This document shows, piece by piece, positions 11,225-23,088 of a stretch of DNA of 64,000 nt. A model generated the notes under the pieces. That model was given only the letters and a program-made list of their open reading frames with translations. It made no database searches and was not told where the DNA came from. The stretch is from assembly GCA_015680685.1 (NCBI GenBank), contig MNCI01018080.1, positions 698,122 through 762,121 on the forward strand, given 5' to 3'. Position 1 is the first letter of the stretch. Each line of letters opens with the position of its first letter. Both the position numbers and the translations under genes were made by a program. Origin of the DNA: Gnetum montanum (Eukaryota; Streptophyta; Gnetopsida; Gnetales; Gnetaceae).

Positions 11225-13720
11225 TCTTACAGGGAAGATTTTTTGCCACTATTCGAGAACAATTCAATCAAAGACAAGAAGGCCCGAAACCACCTATGCC
11301 CCAGCAATACAAAGTGATCTACATTCATCCAGATGAATATATTCCAGATTATACCTTTATCCTTTACAAGGATGAACAATTGTGATGGAGGAACATGGAG
11401 GACAACATTTTGTTGATGTTTGATCACTCAATTCCTGCGATGCTACTTCACAATCTCATGAGATTGGACATCCAAAGGCTCAATTTTGAATATGATGTGC
11501 AAGATCATGACTACCAGGATTATCATCCCACAAATGCACAAAGAAGAAAAGATCAACAAATTGAGGCTTGCTACAAGGCATCAAAGAGCAAATGGTTCAC
11601 AAATCCCATGTTCTTGCTAGGCCAAATGGAAGGAGAGGATTCCTTCATGGGGGTTTTTAAAAATACAAACTCCCCTTCCCTTCCATTCAATGAAGGGGTT
11701 CTTAACCAAAATTTATAGTCAGCTGTAAAATACCCTAGCTTGGGGAAGAATGGGTCCCATGACAATGGACACTCCAAAGTAAGGAGTCAAGGCAGGAATA
11801 ATGATAAGCATCACAATAACGAAAAACATGGTGATCATGGTTGAGACTAAAGAAGAGGAAGTAGTAGGCACCATTCTGGTACTAGGCCAACTTCCTATTC
11901 ACCTTCATTGTCCTAATCATCTTCCTTCTTCAACTTTGACCAAAGCCATAGAGGGAGAGACAATGATGGAGGTGATCAGTAGGCCAAAGATGATCTCAAA
12001 CCCCACTAAAATAATGGAGACTATGAGCATGGGCAATTAAGGAAGGTCCACTACCATGAAAGGAGGGATAGCAAGGGGCATCATAGGCATCATGGCCATC
12101 ACAAGCACCATGACTATGATGAGCCTTTTCTTGTAACTAGAAATATGCTGAATATTACAAAGGCTATAAGGATTCCAACAAGGCACATGAAAGATAGATG
12201 AATCAAATGGTTGAACATGAACAATATTCATAAGTTCAAAGGGGGATATAATTCTGATCTAGAAAATCATCTCCAAGAATTTCACGATGCATCTACCTTA
12301 TAGAATGTGGAAAAAAATGGTAGAAACTGAAGATATTCCCTAGAACACTCATCAATAAGGCTAAAAGCTTGAACTAGTCCTTAGAACCAAAATCAATTAA
12401 ATGATGGAGTATGATCCTTGAGCTCTTCAATGACAAGTATCAAACATACTCCCAAGTGTCTAGCTTGAGAAAGTAGATCCAAGGATGGAAGCAAGGCACA
12501 AATGAATCCTTGGATGTGGCCATGGGTAGATATTACTCATTGTTGCACCAATGCCCAAGCCATGACTTTTCTCAAAGGGAGCAAGTATACCATATCATAG
12601 ATGGACTCTAAATAAAAACAAGGAGAACTCTTAGGGTCTATGCCCAAGGAAGCCTTTCAAAGCTAAGAGCCCATTAGACCCAAAAGCTAATTAAGCAAGT
12701 GGTGAAAGAAGAAGGTGAGTTAAGGAAAAGGGAAAGTGTAGAGTACAATTGGGACTCTTCCATTCACAAAAGGGAGATTTGGTATTGTGATAATGAGGAG
12801 GAGGCACTGCTTGATGAAGTGGTGTAATGAAACACCTTGCTGATACAAAAATTTATTTCTAAAATATTGTCTAAGGTAGATAAAATGTAGGGCTCTCTTG
12901 ATGAAAAGTTCCAAACTATCCTCAAAATTCTTGAGAAGTCCAAATAGCAAGGTAGTGGTGATGACCAAAGGAGAATGAAGGAAGCTGAACTTACCCATTA
13001 GAGGGGTAAATGCAAAGTTTCTACCATTGAAGAGATTGTGGATTCCAAAATAGATGATGATGGTGGGTGTGGCATCTATCAATACAAGCATCCTAAGGGA
13101 TGTTGCCCAATTATGTCACATTTATAAGAACCTTGGATGTATGCTTTGATTACTAGATTGGATAAAAGGCAAGAATCTAGGAGGTTGCCTTATCCTCAAG
13201 GCAACTATAGGCAGTTCCACCAACAAGCTTACTATTCTAGTGGAGCTCCACCTCAATCACATGAGCAATGCCATATAGTGGCATCACCCATAGTCATGGG
13301 GATGCCACCACCAAGGTAGTAGTACCGTTACCGTCAGCCAAACCCATACAAGTACTATGTTTAACAACCCATTTCTCCATGTGACTCTTCTAATCATGCC
13401 TCTTTCCAACACCACTACTACCCTCTTAAGTATTATAGAGCACAATCTCCAAGAGGGGAGTCCCCATTTCCATATTATCCTCTTCATCCTTGTGCAGTTG
13501 TACCTCCACCCTCAACTCAGTTACCACTTGCTCAATCCATGTAGGGTGAAATTCTAGCCTAGCCACAACAAAGAAACTCCACAAGAGCAGTTAACTTACA
13601 CCTGGCTTCCCAATTAAGTGGTTTGAATATTAAGCCTTAAAAATAACCCTTTTTCCAAACCAACAATCCTACTAAACCCTCATAGACTCTTGTGGCTACT
13701 AACCCTACTTCTCCTTCCTC
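11225..13720 (+). pseudogene. Ty3/gypsy gag of element 2, decayed
   Basis: The first open part after the primer site starts near 11225 (FATIREQFNQRQEGPKPP). The retrotransposon gag core is at about 12380-12610: WKQGTNESLDVAMGRYYSLL and HQCPSHDFSQREQVYHIIDG, matching the plant 'retrotrans_gag' signature (ESL.eA..R...LL..CP.H). A zinc-finger-like QYKHPKGCC follows at about 13070, then a Tyr/Gln/Pro-rich tail (about 13140-13560). Stops and frameshifts break it repeatedly. Confidence 0.8.
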
Positions 13721-13759
13721 CTCCTTAACATCCTTCAAGATCTCTTCAAATTAAACACC

Positions 13760-14284
13760 TCCTAGGCTGAATACTATCATGTTGACCCATGTAATCATAG
13801 ATTGGATAAAGGCTAGCCATCTTTCTAGGAAGACATATGATCCTAGAAGTCCCCTCATTTACTTGCAAATCACTAGGAATGAGCCTCGTAAGGCTCCTCT
13901 GAACTCAGGTTCTGGTGTCAATTTGATCTTTCATGAAATGTATAAAGTCTAGAACCTACTTCCCCTTAAGAAGACCAACATTTGTCTTGAGTTGGCAAAT
14001 TAGTCCATCACTATTCCGTTGGCGTTGTGGAGGACATTATGACTAGCATTGATGGGTGGTCATATCTTGCTAACTTCCTAGTGATTTATGTGGATAATTG
14101 CAAGGGAAAAATCCCAATCATCATGGGAAGGACTTGGCTTAGTACAATTATACACAGTTGGAAATTAGAGACCTCTCCTTCAAGATTTCCAAGGAAAATG
14201 AATTTAGAAAGATCAAGAGGAAGCACATTTTATGCATGGAAAACAGTCCCACAGGGTGCCACTGCATGTAAAAATTATGAATAG
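13760..14284 (+). pseudogene. Ty3/gypsy protease region of element 2
   Basis: This region follows gag and precedes RT. Readable parts include THVIIDWIKASHLSRKTYD and GWSYLANFLVIYVDNCKGK then PIIMGRTWLSTI. They align with 1190-1320 of element 1. An intact catalytic triad is not seen. Frame breaks are present. Confidence 0.55.
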
Positions 14285-14769
14285 TTAAAAGTACAACAAT
14301 CACAACATGTAGGCAGTGTGTAGATATTATAGAAATTAAAAGGTGCATATATGTAGCAGCCATAAAACAAAAGGGCATTTAGTGACTGAGAGCTAAATTT
14401 GAAAGTAGTTCAACATTGTGCATGGAAGAGACTAAGAGCCTAACAAGTGCCTACATTGAAGACATAGACAAAATAGAGCAAATCCATCATCAACTCTTTG
14501 ATGAATCTAGTGACATCAATTGGGGAGAGTTGGAAATCCTTGAGAGCTTTAAATAGAAGCCTCTTATGTTAAAAAAATCTATCGATAGGAATGGAATATG
14601 ATTTTTTGAAAAATGGCAAGCCGATCATTATCAATGCTAACCTTACTCTTGTGCAAAAAAAGAAGCTATTGTAGGTGGTCAACAAATGGCCAACAGCCTT
14701 TGCTTGGTCATATCATGAGCTCTAAAATTGATCTAAGAATATGCCAACATCGCACCTACATAGCTTTCT

Positions 14770-16060
14770 TCATTAAACCAAAGAGACAACCATAGCAATG
14801 GTTGAACCCAAAAGTAAAGCAAATCATCAAGGAGGAGATCGAACAATTCCTCAAGGTAGGGTTCATCTATCCCATTGTGGATAGTAAGTAAGTTAGCCCA
14901 CTCGTGATCATGCCAAAGAAAGGTGGGAAATGGAGGGTCTATATCAATTTGAGGCTATTGAATATGGCAACATAAAAGGATCATTTTCCATTACGATTTG
15001 TAGACCAAGTGTTGGACATAATTTCTATGCATTATTATTATAGCTTTTTGGATGGTTATAGTGACTATAACCAAATCCAAATAGCACCAAAAGATCAAAC
15101 CAAAACTACTTTCATGAGTTCCTAGGGGACTTTCACATATAAAATATTTCGTTCGGCCTATGCAATGCCCCTATAACATTCCAACACCTTGTCCTGAGCA
15201 TTTTCCAACAGTAGATCAATAGTAGGGTGGAGGTCTTCATGGATGACTTCTCCACCTATGGGGCTACATTCAAGCAAGCCCTAGACCATCTTGAGCAAGT
15301 GCTAAAAAGGTGCATGGAGATAAACCTTAGGCTTAACTAGTGCAAAAGCAACTTGATGATCCATGAGGGCATTATTTTGGGACACATAATTTCACAAAAA
15401 TTAATTGAGATGGACCCTAAAAAAATAAAGTTCATGCAAGGAATTACCCAACACTTAGAAATAGTTAAAGATGTGAGGCCATTGCTTGGCTACACTAGCT
15501 ACTACTGGTGCTTCAAGAATAATTTCTCCAAGATCACTAAACCATTGGTGGAGATAATAAAGAAGACTGCTTTGTTTGTTTGGACCAAGGAATGTGAGTA
15601 CACATTCCAAAAACTCAAGCAAAATCTCATGGAAACTATAATTCTATGAGCACCTGATTGGTCCAAGCCCTTCCACATTATGATAGATGCATCCAATTAT
15701 GCCTTGGGAGCCATGCTTACATAGTTGGATGATCAGAAACATCCTTACTACATGGACAGTACGAGTAGAAGCATTATGGATTCACAACTAAACAACATCA
15801 CCAAAGAGAAAGAACTGATGGTAGTGGTGTATGCCTTTGAAAAATTCCAATACTATGTGCTAGGGTACAAGGTGTTTGTGCACATGGACCACAGTGCAAT
15901 TTAGTTCATGATGAATAAGTCAATGGTGACCACCCATGTCATACGATGGCTGGTAATCTTACAAGAATTCGATCTAACAATGGTAGATCATAAGGGAATA
16001 GAGAATATGATTGATGATCACTTGTCTTGATTAAAATGGGATAACAAATAGAAGGATAGC
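14770..16060 (+). pseudogene. Ty3/gypsy reverse transcriptase and RNase H of element 2
   Basis: RT blocks are VSPLVIMPKKGGKWRVYINL, SFLDGYSDYNQIQIAP, SAYAMPL and MDDFSTYG between about 14870 and 15260, then an open stretch at 15353-15649 (GHIISQKLIEMDPKKIKFMQ) for the thumb. RNase H is visible at about 15660-15990: DWSKPFHIMIDASNYALGAM, TTKE-like words, and VFVHMDHSAI then FMMNKSM. Stops and several frameshifts are present, so it is non-functional. Confidence 0.85.
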
Positions 16061-16269
16061 CCACTTTCATATCAATTTCTTGAAAAACTTCTCTTTGTTA
16101 GAGTTGTTACTAAATAAGTGCTCACTAAAACCAACTTGTACAATGGCATTCTCACATACCTTCTCACTCAAGAGATTCCATAGAAATGGAACAACAAGAA
16201 GAAATAATAGTTTCTTCCCCAAGCAAAACACTTCATGGAAATCAACAAACACCTTTACAAGGTGTGTGC

Positions 16270-17350
16270 TAATGGCCTAGTTCAATCATGCGTACCTAAT
16301 GATAATCAACTACACATTCACTAAGATGCTCATGAGGGCCCTTGTGGGGACCACTATGTTGGGAGATGCACTGCCATTAAAATCCTCATGGCAAGGTATT
16401 GTTGGCCAACACTTTTCAAAGATGCTCACCACTTCATCTACTCCTATGATTGTTGCCAACATGATGGTGGGATGACTACTCATATGGTGGGGCCTCAACA
16501 GTGGATCCAATCACTAGAGCCCTTCGATATTTAGGGCATCAACTTCATGGATCCCATCACTCCCATGTCAAATGAAAAGGCATACATTATAGTAGCTATT
16601 GACTATTACACCAAATAGGTGGAACCTATGACTGCCACCGATTGCACATCTTCTACAATTGCTCAGTTTCTAAAATAGCATGTTGTAAATAGGTTTGGGG
16701 TGCCACATGCACTTATTTTTTATAATAGAACTCACTTTATAAGCACCACCTTTTGAAAGTTCATGCAGCACTTGGGGGTTGAACACAAACTAACAACTCC
16801 ATATCATCTCCAAGCAAATGGTCAAGCAGAAGTTATGAACAGGGAGATCACAAAAATACTAACTTGAATTGTTAGTAAATATAGGGGGGATTGGATCACA
16901 AAACTCAACAATGCCCTTTAGGCCTATCACTCCACTTGGAAACTTCCTATTGGCTACTTTCCCTATGAGCTTGTGTACAACAAACTACCAACTCTTCCTA
17001 TTCAAGCAAATCTTCATACATTATCAACAACTTGTGACCTTTGCCTTGACCTAAGCCTAGCACAGAAAGAAAGATTAATGAATCTCAATGTGCTATATGA
17101 GAATCAACTGGTGGCCCTATCATCTAACAAAGTGCATAAGGCATTTAATAAACAATGCCATGACCTTAGAATCTAAAAATTAAAATATCAACCAAGAGAT
17201 AAGGTTCTATACTAGAATCTCACACACGTGCCACAAAGAACTAAATTTCAAACATTATGTGAAGGACCTTATATTATCTATGATACCTTTTCCTCTAGGG
17301 CCATGTTAAGTGCCCAAGCAAGAAGTTGCTAGTCAACATACAACAAATAA
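16270..17350 (+). pseudogene. Ty3/gypsy integrase of element 2
   Basis: The His/Cys zinc region lies at about 16310-16470 (DAHEGPCGDHYVG, then YDCCQHDGG). The core has YIIVAIDYYTK, FGVPHALI, THFISTTF, then HLQANGQAEVMNREITKIL and LPIGYFPYELVYNKLPTLP. The C-terminal part to about 17350 contains YQPRDKVLY. The order and wording match element 1 and plant Athila/Tat-type integrases. TAG stops interrupt it. Confidence 0.87.
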
Positions 17351-19389
17351 AGCCTTTCTGATTCCACTTCTGAGATCATAAAAAATCAATGCTCAATTTT
17401 TTAAATCTCCTACTTACAACTCAGTCATGGGGGAGATGGCCATCCATGCTAATCAATCAGTGTGATTTCTTAGATTTTCATTTTTTTAATTTTTCACATT
17501 TTTTTATACCAATTTTAGTACATTTTAACTTTGTTAAATATTTTAAAAATTCTTTTCTATTTTACTTTATTTGATTTGCATTTCTATTATGTTTTTCTTT
17601 TCTTTCTTTATTGGTGCTAAGACCTTGTGCAATTGTAGATGTCAACTGATGGTGGTTTATAATATAATGTTATTTGATTGCTAATGTCTAGATTCTATCT
17701 TTGAATTTTGATGCTGATAACTAAGACATGGTTTCTTTTCATGATAACAAGCAGTGAGTCCATGTCATACACCCATAAACAAAACTCTATGGTGTTCCCT
17801 TGTTTTGGGAGTACAAAGTTCCTTCTTAAATGAAACTTTTAATGAACTTGTGACCTTGGTAGTTTTCAAACTTCAGAAGGATTAAATGGATAGATAAGGA
17901 TGTGAATTCAATGGAATTTAATGCCCTTTGTACTTGCCTACACTCCTAGGTGCATGAGTATTTCCATGGATTTCTCATCATTCCTATGTCAACCAATAAT
18001 AAGAAGCTAAGTCTTTGCATGGTGTGGTTATCCAAAAATCCTAAAAAAAAACAATAATGGGGATTCAAAGCACACTCCTTAGACAAAATAATAGGCTAAA
18101 ATCACTTGTTATGGAACTAGAAAGAAATGTTACCCATGCCTGAAGGTAATCTCTAACTAAGACCCATATCACTTCCTACTTCTCTTTTTTTAATGGTGAT
18201 TGATCTGTGGGGATATTCTTATGCCTTGGAGGATGAACTAGTCTAAGAGTATTAATGCAAACTCACTGGAAGTAGTTAGTTTTAATTTAGACTAAGGATG
18301 GACATTATGAAGTCATATTAACCACAAAATCCACAAGGGACTTCATGTGACCATGATACGAGACTTCATTCCACACTCTACTTCATCCACCTATGCTTTT
18401 CACAATTCACCTCACTATCATTTCTCATGTCTATTTCAATGCCTTGGTTTGATATGGTCAAAACTCACTCATAGTTTCTTCCATGATTTGGTTCTTAACT
18501 AACTAGAACCATTAATTATCCATGATTTGGTTTGAGGACATGCAAGGACATTAAGGGCATAAGCTTGCTATTGGGAGGACCCATTTGCATACTCCTTGGT
18601 TGCGTTGGTTAAGTTCCTCATCCCTTAGGCATTTTTTCATCAAATCTTTTCTACTCCACATTGATTACATCTAGTTGTACACTCCTTCATTAAGCTTCTC
18701 CAAAGATTTTCCTAATTAAATCTCCTTTTTTATGAATTATCTAGCCCTCTTCACACATTTCATCATGCTCTAGGCTTCCTTGGCTTCATTTGAACTCTAA
18801 TTTTATTCAAAAGCTCTTTGTTATTACTTCATTTTTTAATGTTCAAAATTTGTCTCTAGCACTACATTGACACGATCTCGTTGACGCAACCCCCTACATC
18901 CACACGACCCCATCAATGTGATCATGTCAACACAATATAAAAATTGCCTATATATAGTGTGAGACTTAGCCAATTTTGCACATTTTGACTAAACTAGCCA
19001 AGGAGCTTTTGTAGTTTTAAGAGAACAAAACCTTTTAGAAGCTCACAAACCACTTGTCCAATTAACCCTGTTCTTTGATCCTATAACTACTAAAGGTGAG
19101 CTCTACATCATGGGGTTCATAAACCTTAGGTTTTTGAATAAAAATTTTTTAAAATTTTTCTAACTCCCAAAAGGTTTAACTAATAAAATAATATTAAAAT
19201 CACTAATTCTTGAGAGTTAAACCTTTCTAAAAAACTCTGGTAGCCGTCCAAAGAAAATAATATTAAATTAATCAAATCTATCATGATCATAACTTAGCCA
19301 AAGTGTAACTAATCCAAAGAGACGAGGTACCCAAGTATTCCAAAGTTACATGTCAAATGCTAATCCGTAGTCATGTTCTAATTATAGAT
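17351..19389 (+). other. Non-coding spacer of element 2
   Basis: No long frame is visible. It contains T-rich stretches near 17470-17600, one copy of the 30-nt motif at 18118-18147 that is repeated in element 1, and a region near 18870-18960 (GTTGACGCAACC, TCAACACAATATAAAAATTGCCTATATATAG) reminiscent of the LTR start with its TATA box. No gene is seen. Confidence 0.5.
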
Positions 19390-22270
19390 GACACCCAAAC
19401 TAAGGGACAAACGTGGAGTGGAGGCAGGACCATCCCAACTGAGGAATAAGTGACCCTAGGACCAATAGCTAGAGCAGCTCTAGGAGTAAGTAGATGAAAT
19501 GCAGGTAACAAGGCCTCTTTGAAAGGAGCCCAAAGTGGAATCTATTCGACAAATTCTAGAAGCTGAAATAGAGCAATCCCACTAAGATCAGTCATCGAGA
19601 CCAAGGACAAACCTTGAGGTCACCTTGAAAGATGCCTGCCTTAAGCAAATCAAGGCTAAGAAGATTCAAAATTTTGTTCTCCAAGAGCTGAACTTTGGTA
19701 CCTTCTTGGAATTTTCTCTAGAAGAAGTCAGAACTCAATTATAGAATTCTCCCATGTGGCCTATTCTTACCTTCAGTGGAGAATGGTACATGGGAGAAAA
19801 ATATCTCTTTTGGAACAATAAGAAGCCTGATGCCATAGTGAAAATCATGGACATTAGTGTGTCTTACTCGATGGAGGCCATCTCTCAGGTCCTCAGGTTG
19901 CTAAACACTAAGGCAACCATGGTAGAAATCTCAACACAAGTAGAACTAGAGGTAAAGAAGGAGTGGGTCTAGTGGTGCTATGGAGTTGACTGCAAAGAAT
20001 ACAGTGCACTTACAATAGCAAAACTAGCATACTTCAAAATAACAACTACCTCAATCCAACAGTGAGATCGAGTAAGATGATAGCCTTCTCTACCAGTGCA
20101 TGCACCACTCTAAGTAGGAAATTTCCTATGAATCTACCATAGCTAATCTATCTCGAGATAGAAAAATGCTTCAAGGAAAATAAGTGTGGGAGAAAGGCAT
20201 TCTTCTTCCCATGTTTGATTTGAAATTTGCGCAAAAGGGGAGGGATAGCCTACTACTTGAATAATACACTCTGACATGCTCCTACTACCTCTTGGGTAGA
20301 AATGATGAAAGATAAGATGCCTACCAAGATGCAAGAAGAGGAGTAGCCACAACCACCAACCACTCATGAAACAACACCAAAGGCTCATGCTACCATGGAG
20401 TGCATGCAAAAAATTTGTGAGTAAATCTTACAACAACAATAGGTTGGACCAAATGGTGATCTATCCATCTAGTAACTTGCCCTAAGTCACTTATACAAGG
20501 TCACTCATACCATCAGCTTGTTGGAGGACATGACGATAATATTTTCTACCCAATAAATGTAGGTGCCTACACATTCAAATCCTAGTGCCCAAGAGATAAC
20601 AACATCCATTCCAAGATAACATCAATTTCCAAAAATCTCTAAAAATATAGCTCCCTTCTTAATGCACTTGGAAAAGGGCAAGTGGACAACTGTCTTCATG
20701 ATGTAGCATCAAGGGCAAGAAATAGCAATTGAGGTGGTGGCTAACCGAGTGGGCGAAGCACTCAATGCTCTTGTGGCATTTGTGCTAGATATTGCTACAC
20801 TCAAAGATGTGTAGACATTCATAGAAGTAAGAAGTGGAAAATTTAGTACAATTGAGCATGAAGAATTGTTGGAACGATTGGTGGGAACTAGAAAACCTAT
20901 TTTGAAGGTCTTTGATCTTCCAGATGACATCACCACAATCCAATTAGTGCTTTTAGAGGCTAAGGGCAAGGATCTCATCACCAATGCCCAATTGAAGGTA
21001 GCCACAACTAAAAATTGGTGCTTAGCTACTAAAGTTATGGAATTACAAACCTACCTTTCTAATCCCATAATTTTCATCTAGGCCATAACTAAAGATGAAG
21101 CTTTTCTGCAACTTCAAGAAAAACTTAAAGCTATGTAGAATGGTAAGGAAATTGTGGTCTTTGATGAGTCCATAGTAGTAAAAATGGGTTATAATATTGA
21201 GAAGGGCTTATTAGAGATTCACAAAGAGAATGCAGTTTTCACAAAAGCTAACTATCACCTATGTAATGTTAAGCTACAAAACAAATAGATGGTTGAATAT
21301 ATGAGACAATGGTAGGAGTAGCTTGCCAAGGTAACCATAGACATGAGGAGGTTGGCAGCAAAAAATCGCAATCTCTTGATGGAGAAGGTCTATGCTCTTC
21401 ACTAGATTCTGCAACTGAAATCACCACATGGAAGAATGAGGCCTTCAAATTCGAAAGGGTGAAGAACCAGTAAAGGAACTAGGTTGACCTTTAAAAAGAG
21501 ATTAATAAAAAGGAAATCAAATTGGTGAAAGCAAAAGTCAACGAGGTCCTCCAATAGCTCCAACAAGGATGTGACATGTGGTAGCCCATTTTGATGGGCT
21601 AAATGCATACAAGAAGGTAGAAATCCTCCTCAAGGAGCTACAAATCAAAGAGAGGATGGAGTACATGGAGTGTGCAAATCTGCTTTACACAAACTTGACA
21701 ATCTTAACTACTAAGAGGCCAAGGTCAAAACTAGAAAAGCAAGTGGCCAGCTCATACCTATTGTACAAGGTTGAGTTCAAGCATCACAAGTGGATAAAGC
21801 AGGAGTTAGAAATGGCCAATGCTAAAGTCAAAGGCCTCAAAGCCTGATTCACAAATCAATGATCAATAACTAAGGACCTCACCAGAATAATGAGTTACTT
21901 ACTAGGAGCCATGGAAATCTATTAGAGCATTTGACATCAAATACAAACAATTTGCTTTTTGGTTTGTCAATGTGAAGGAGTTGTTCCTTCAATTACCTGT
22001 CCATGGGATGTTCTTGTACCAACTTATATTAGTGATGCTAAGTGGACCATGTACAATCCCTAGAGTAAGGAGAAGTAAATAAAAAAGTATTGTTGGATGC
22101 TTTTGGTCTTCCACTAGCTGTCATATCTACAATAGGATAGCCACAACTGCCATAGCCTCAACCACAGTACCCGCATGCAACAGAGGTAGGAGAAGGTTCT
22201 TCAACACCTCAGGAGCCTCCACTATCTAGGACCATTTGTTTTTCTCCTCATTTTCAACCCGCTAGAGGTG
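19390..22270 (+). pseudogene. Extra ORF downstream of integrase (element 2), coiled-coil protein
   Basis: This is homologous to 6764-9530 of element 1. The N-terminal part has PMWPILTFSGEWYMGEKYLF and an Ile/Leu block with SVSYSMEAISQVLRL, which loosely recalls the plant transposon-protein domain PF20167. The C-terminal half (about 20820-21850) is a long Glu/Lys/Leu coiled coil with KELQIKERMEYMECANLLY. A Pro/Gln-rich end follows (PQPQYPHATEVGEGSS, about 22150). Stops are mostly TAG. The function in the element is not known to me; it could be an envelope-position accessory protein. Confidence 0.65.
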
Positions 22271-22480
22271 TTTTCTATTAGTTTTTATAATGGTGTTTAA
22301 TTTTGTTATTATGAACATCAATTTTTGTAAAAGATATAAATTCATACACTTAGGCACTTAGTGTCAATTTGAGTTAGTGTGTGTGTGTCAGTTAGTTAGT
22401 CAATAATCTCATACCTTCCAAAAATCTTGTAAAGAACTTGTTTCCCCCTTTTGTTCACTCAAGGATGAGTTTTCATTTAG

Positions 22481-22491
22481 TTGTGGGGGTA
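22481..22491 (+). promoter_or_regulatory. Polypurine tract of element 2
   Basis: TTGTGGGGGTA lies directly before the 3' LTR start TGATGAGTC. Upstream context (AAGGATGAGTTTTCATTTAG) matches the element 1 tract context. Confidence 0.75.
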
Positions 22492-23088
22492 TGATGAGTC
22501 ATTGTGGGTTTGACTATGTTGATGTGATCCCATTGATGTGTACCTGTCGATGCATGATTTGATGCATCAACCCATACTCATTGACAGAGTGTCTAGTCTT
22601 GACTATATAAATGCATGCACCTACCACATTTATGACATTCATTGTTAAGTAGCATAGCCAAACTCTTGTCTTTTATTTCTTCTAGAGTTAGAATATTTTC
22701 TAAGTGCCCACAATAGGAGTTGAGAAGTGTACGGATCTTTATTTGAGTACTGATGTACCTGGAAACCTCAATGTGAATGAAAATAAAGACAAGCTTCTTG
22801 ATAAACCTTGCATCACTTGGAATTAGCATAATATTTAGTTTAATGCACTTTACTATTATGCAATTTATTTTTATGCATTTAATGAAGTAATTAATGTGCA
22901 TACGTACAACCACTTTGAGCATACATTAACCCTTGGTAATCCTAGTAGTACTTATGCTTGGTAACCTAGTAGCGTTACAATGTGTTTGAGATGCATACGG
23001 AAGGTGGGAATAGATGCTTATGTTAGGATTAGTCTAAAGCATTAATTAATTACTATATTAATTAAACATTTAATTACTTTTTTTCTAT
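22492..23088 (+). repeat. 3' LTR of element 2, truncated
   Basis: It aligns with 10209 onward of the 5' LTR and stops after ...TTAATTACTTTTTTTCTAT, where minus-strand gag of element 3 begins. The last 260 or so bases of the LTR, present at 10835-11068, are missing. Confidence 0.85.

Larger units (their letters stand above)
10209..23088 (+). mobile_element. Ty3/gypsy element 2, nearly full length, nested in the LTR of element 1
   Basis: The element has a 5' LTR, a tRNA-Asp-type primer site, gag, protease, RT, RNase H, integrase, spacer, extra ORF, polypurine tract and the first 597 bases of a 3' LTR. Its 5' edge falls inside the LTR of element 1; the five bases before it, AGTAA (10204-10208), are the candidate target site. 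Its 3' LTR is cut at 23088, where element 3 sequence begins, so the second copy of the target site is lost. Coding parts have many stops and frameshifts. Confidence 0.85.
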
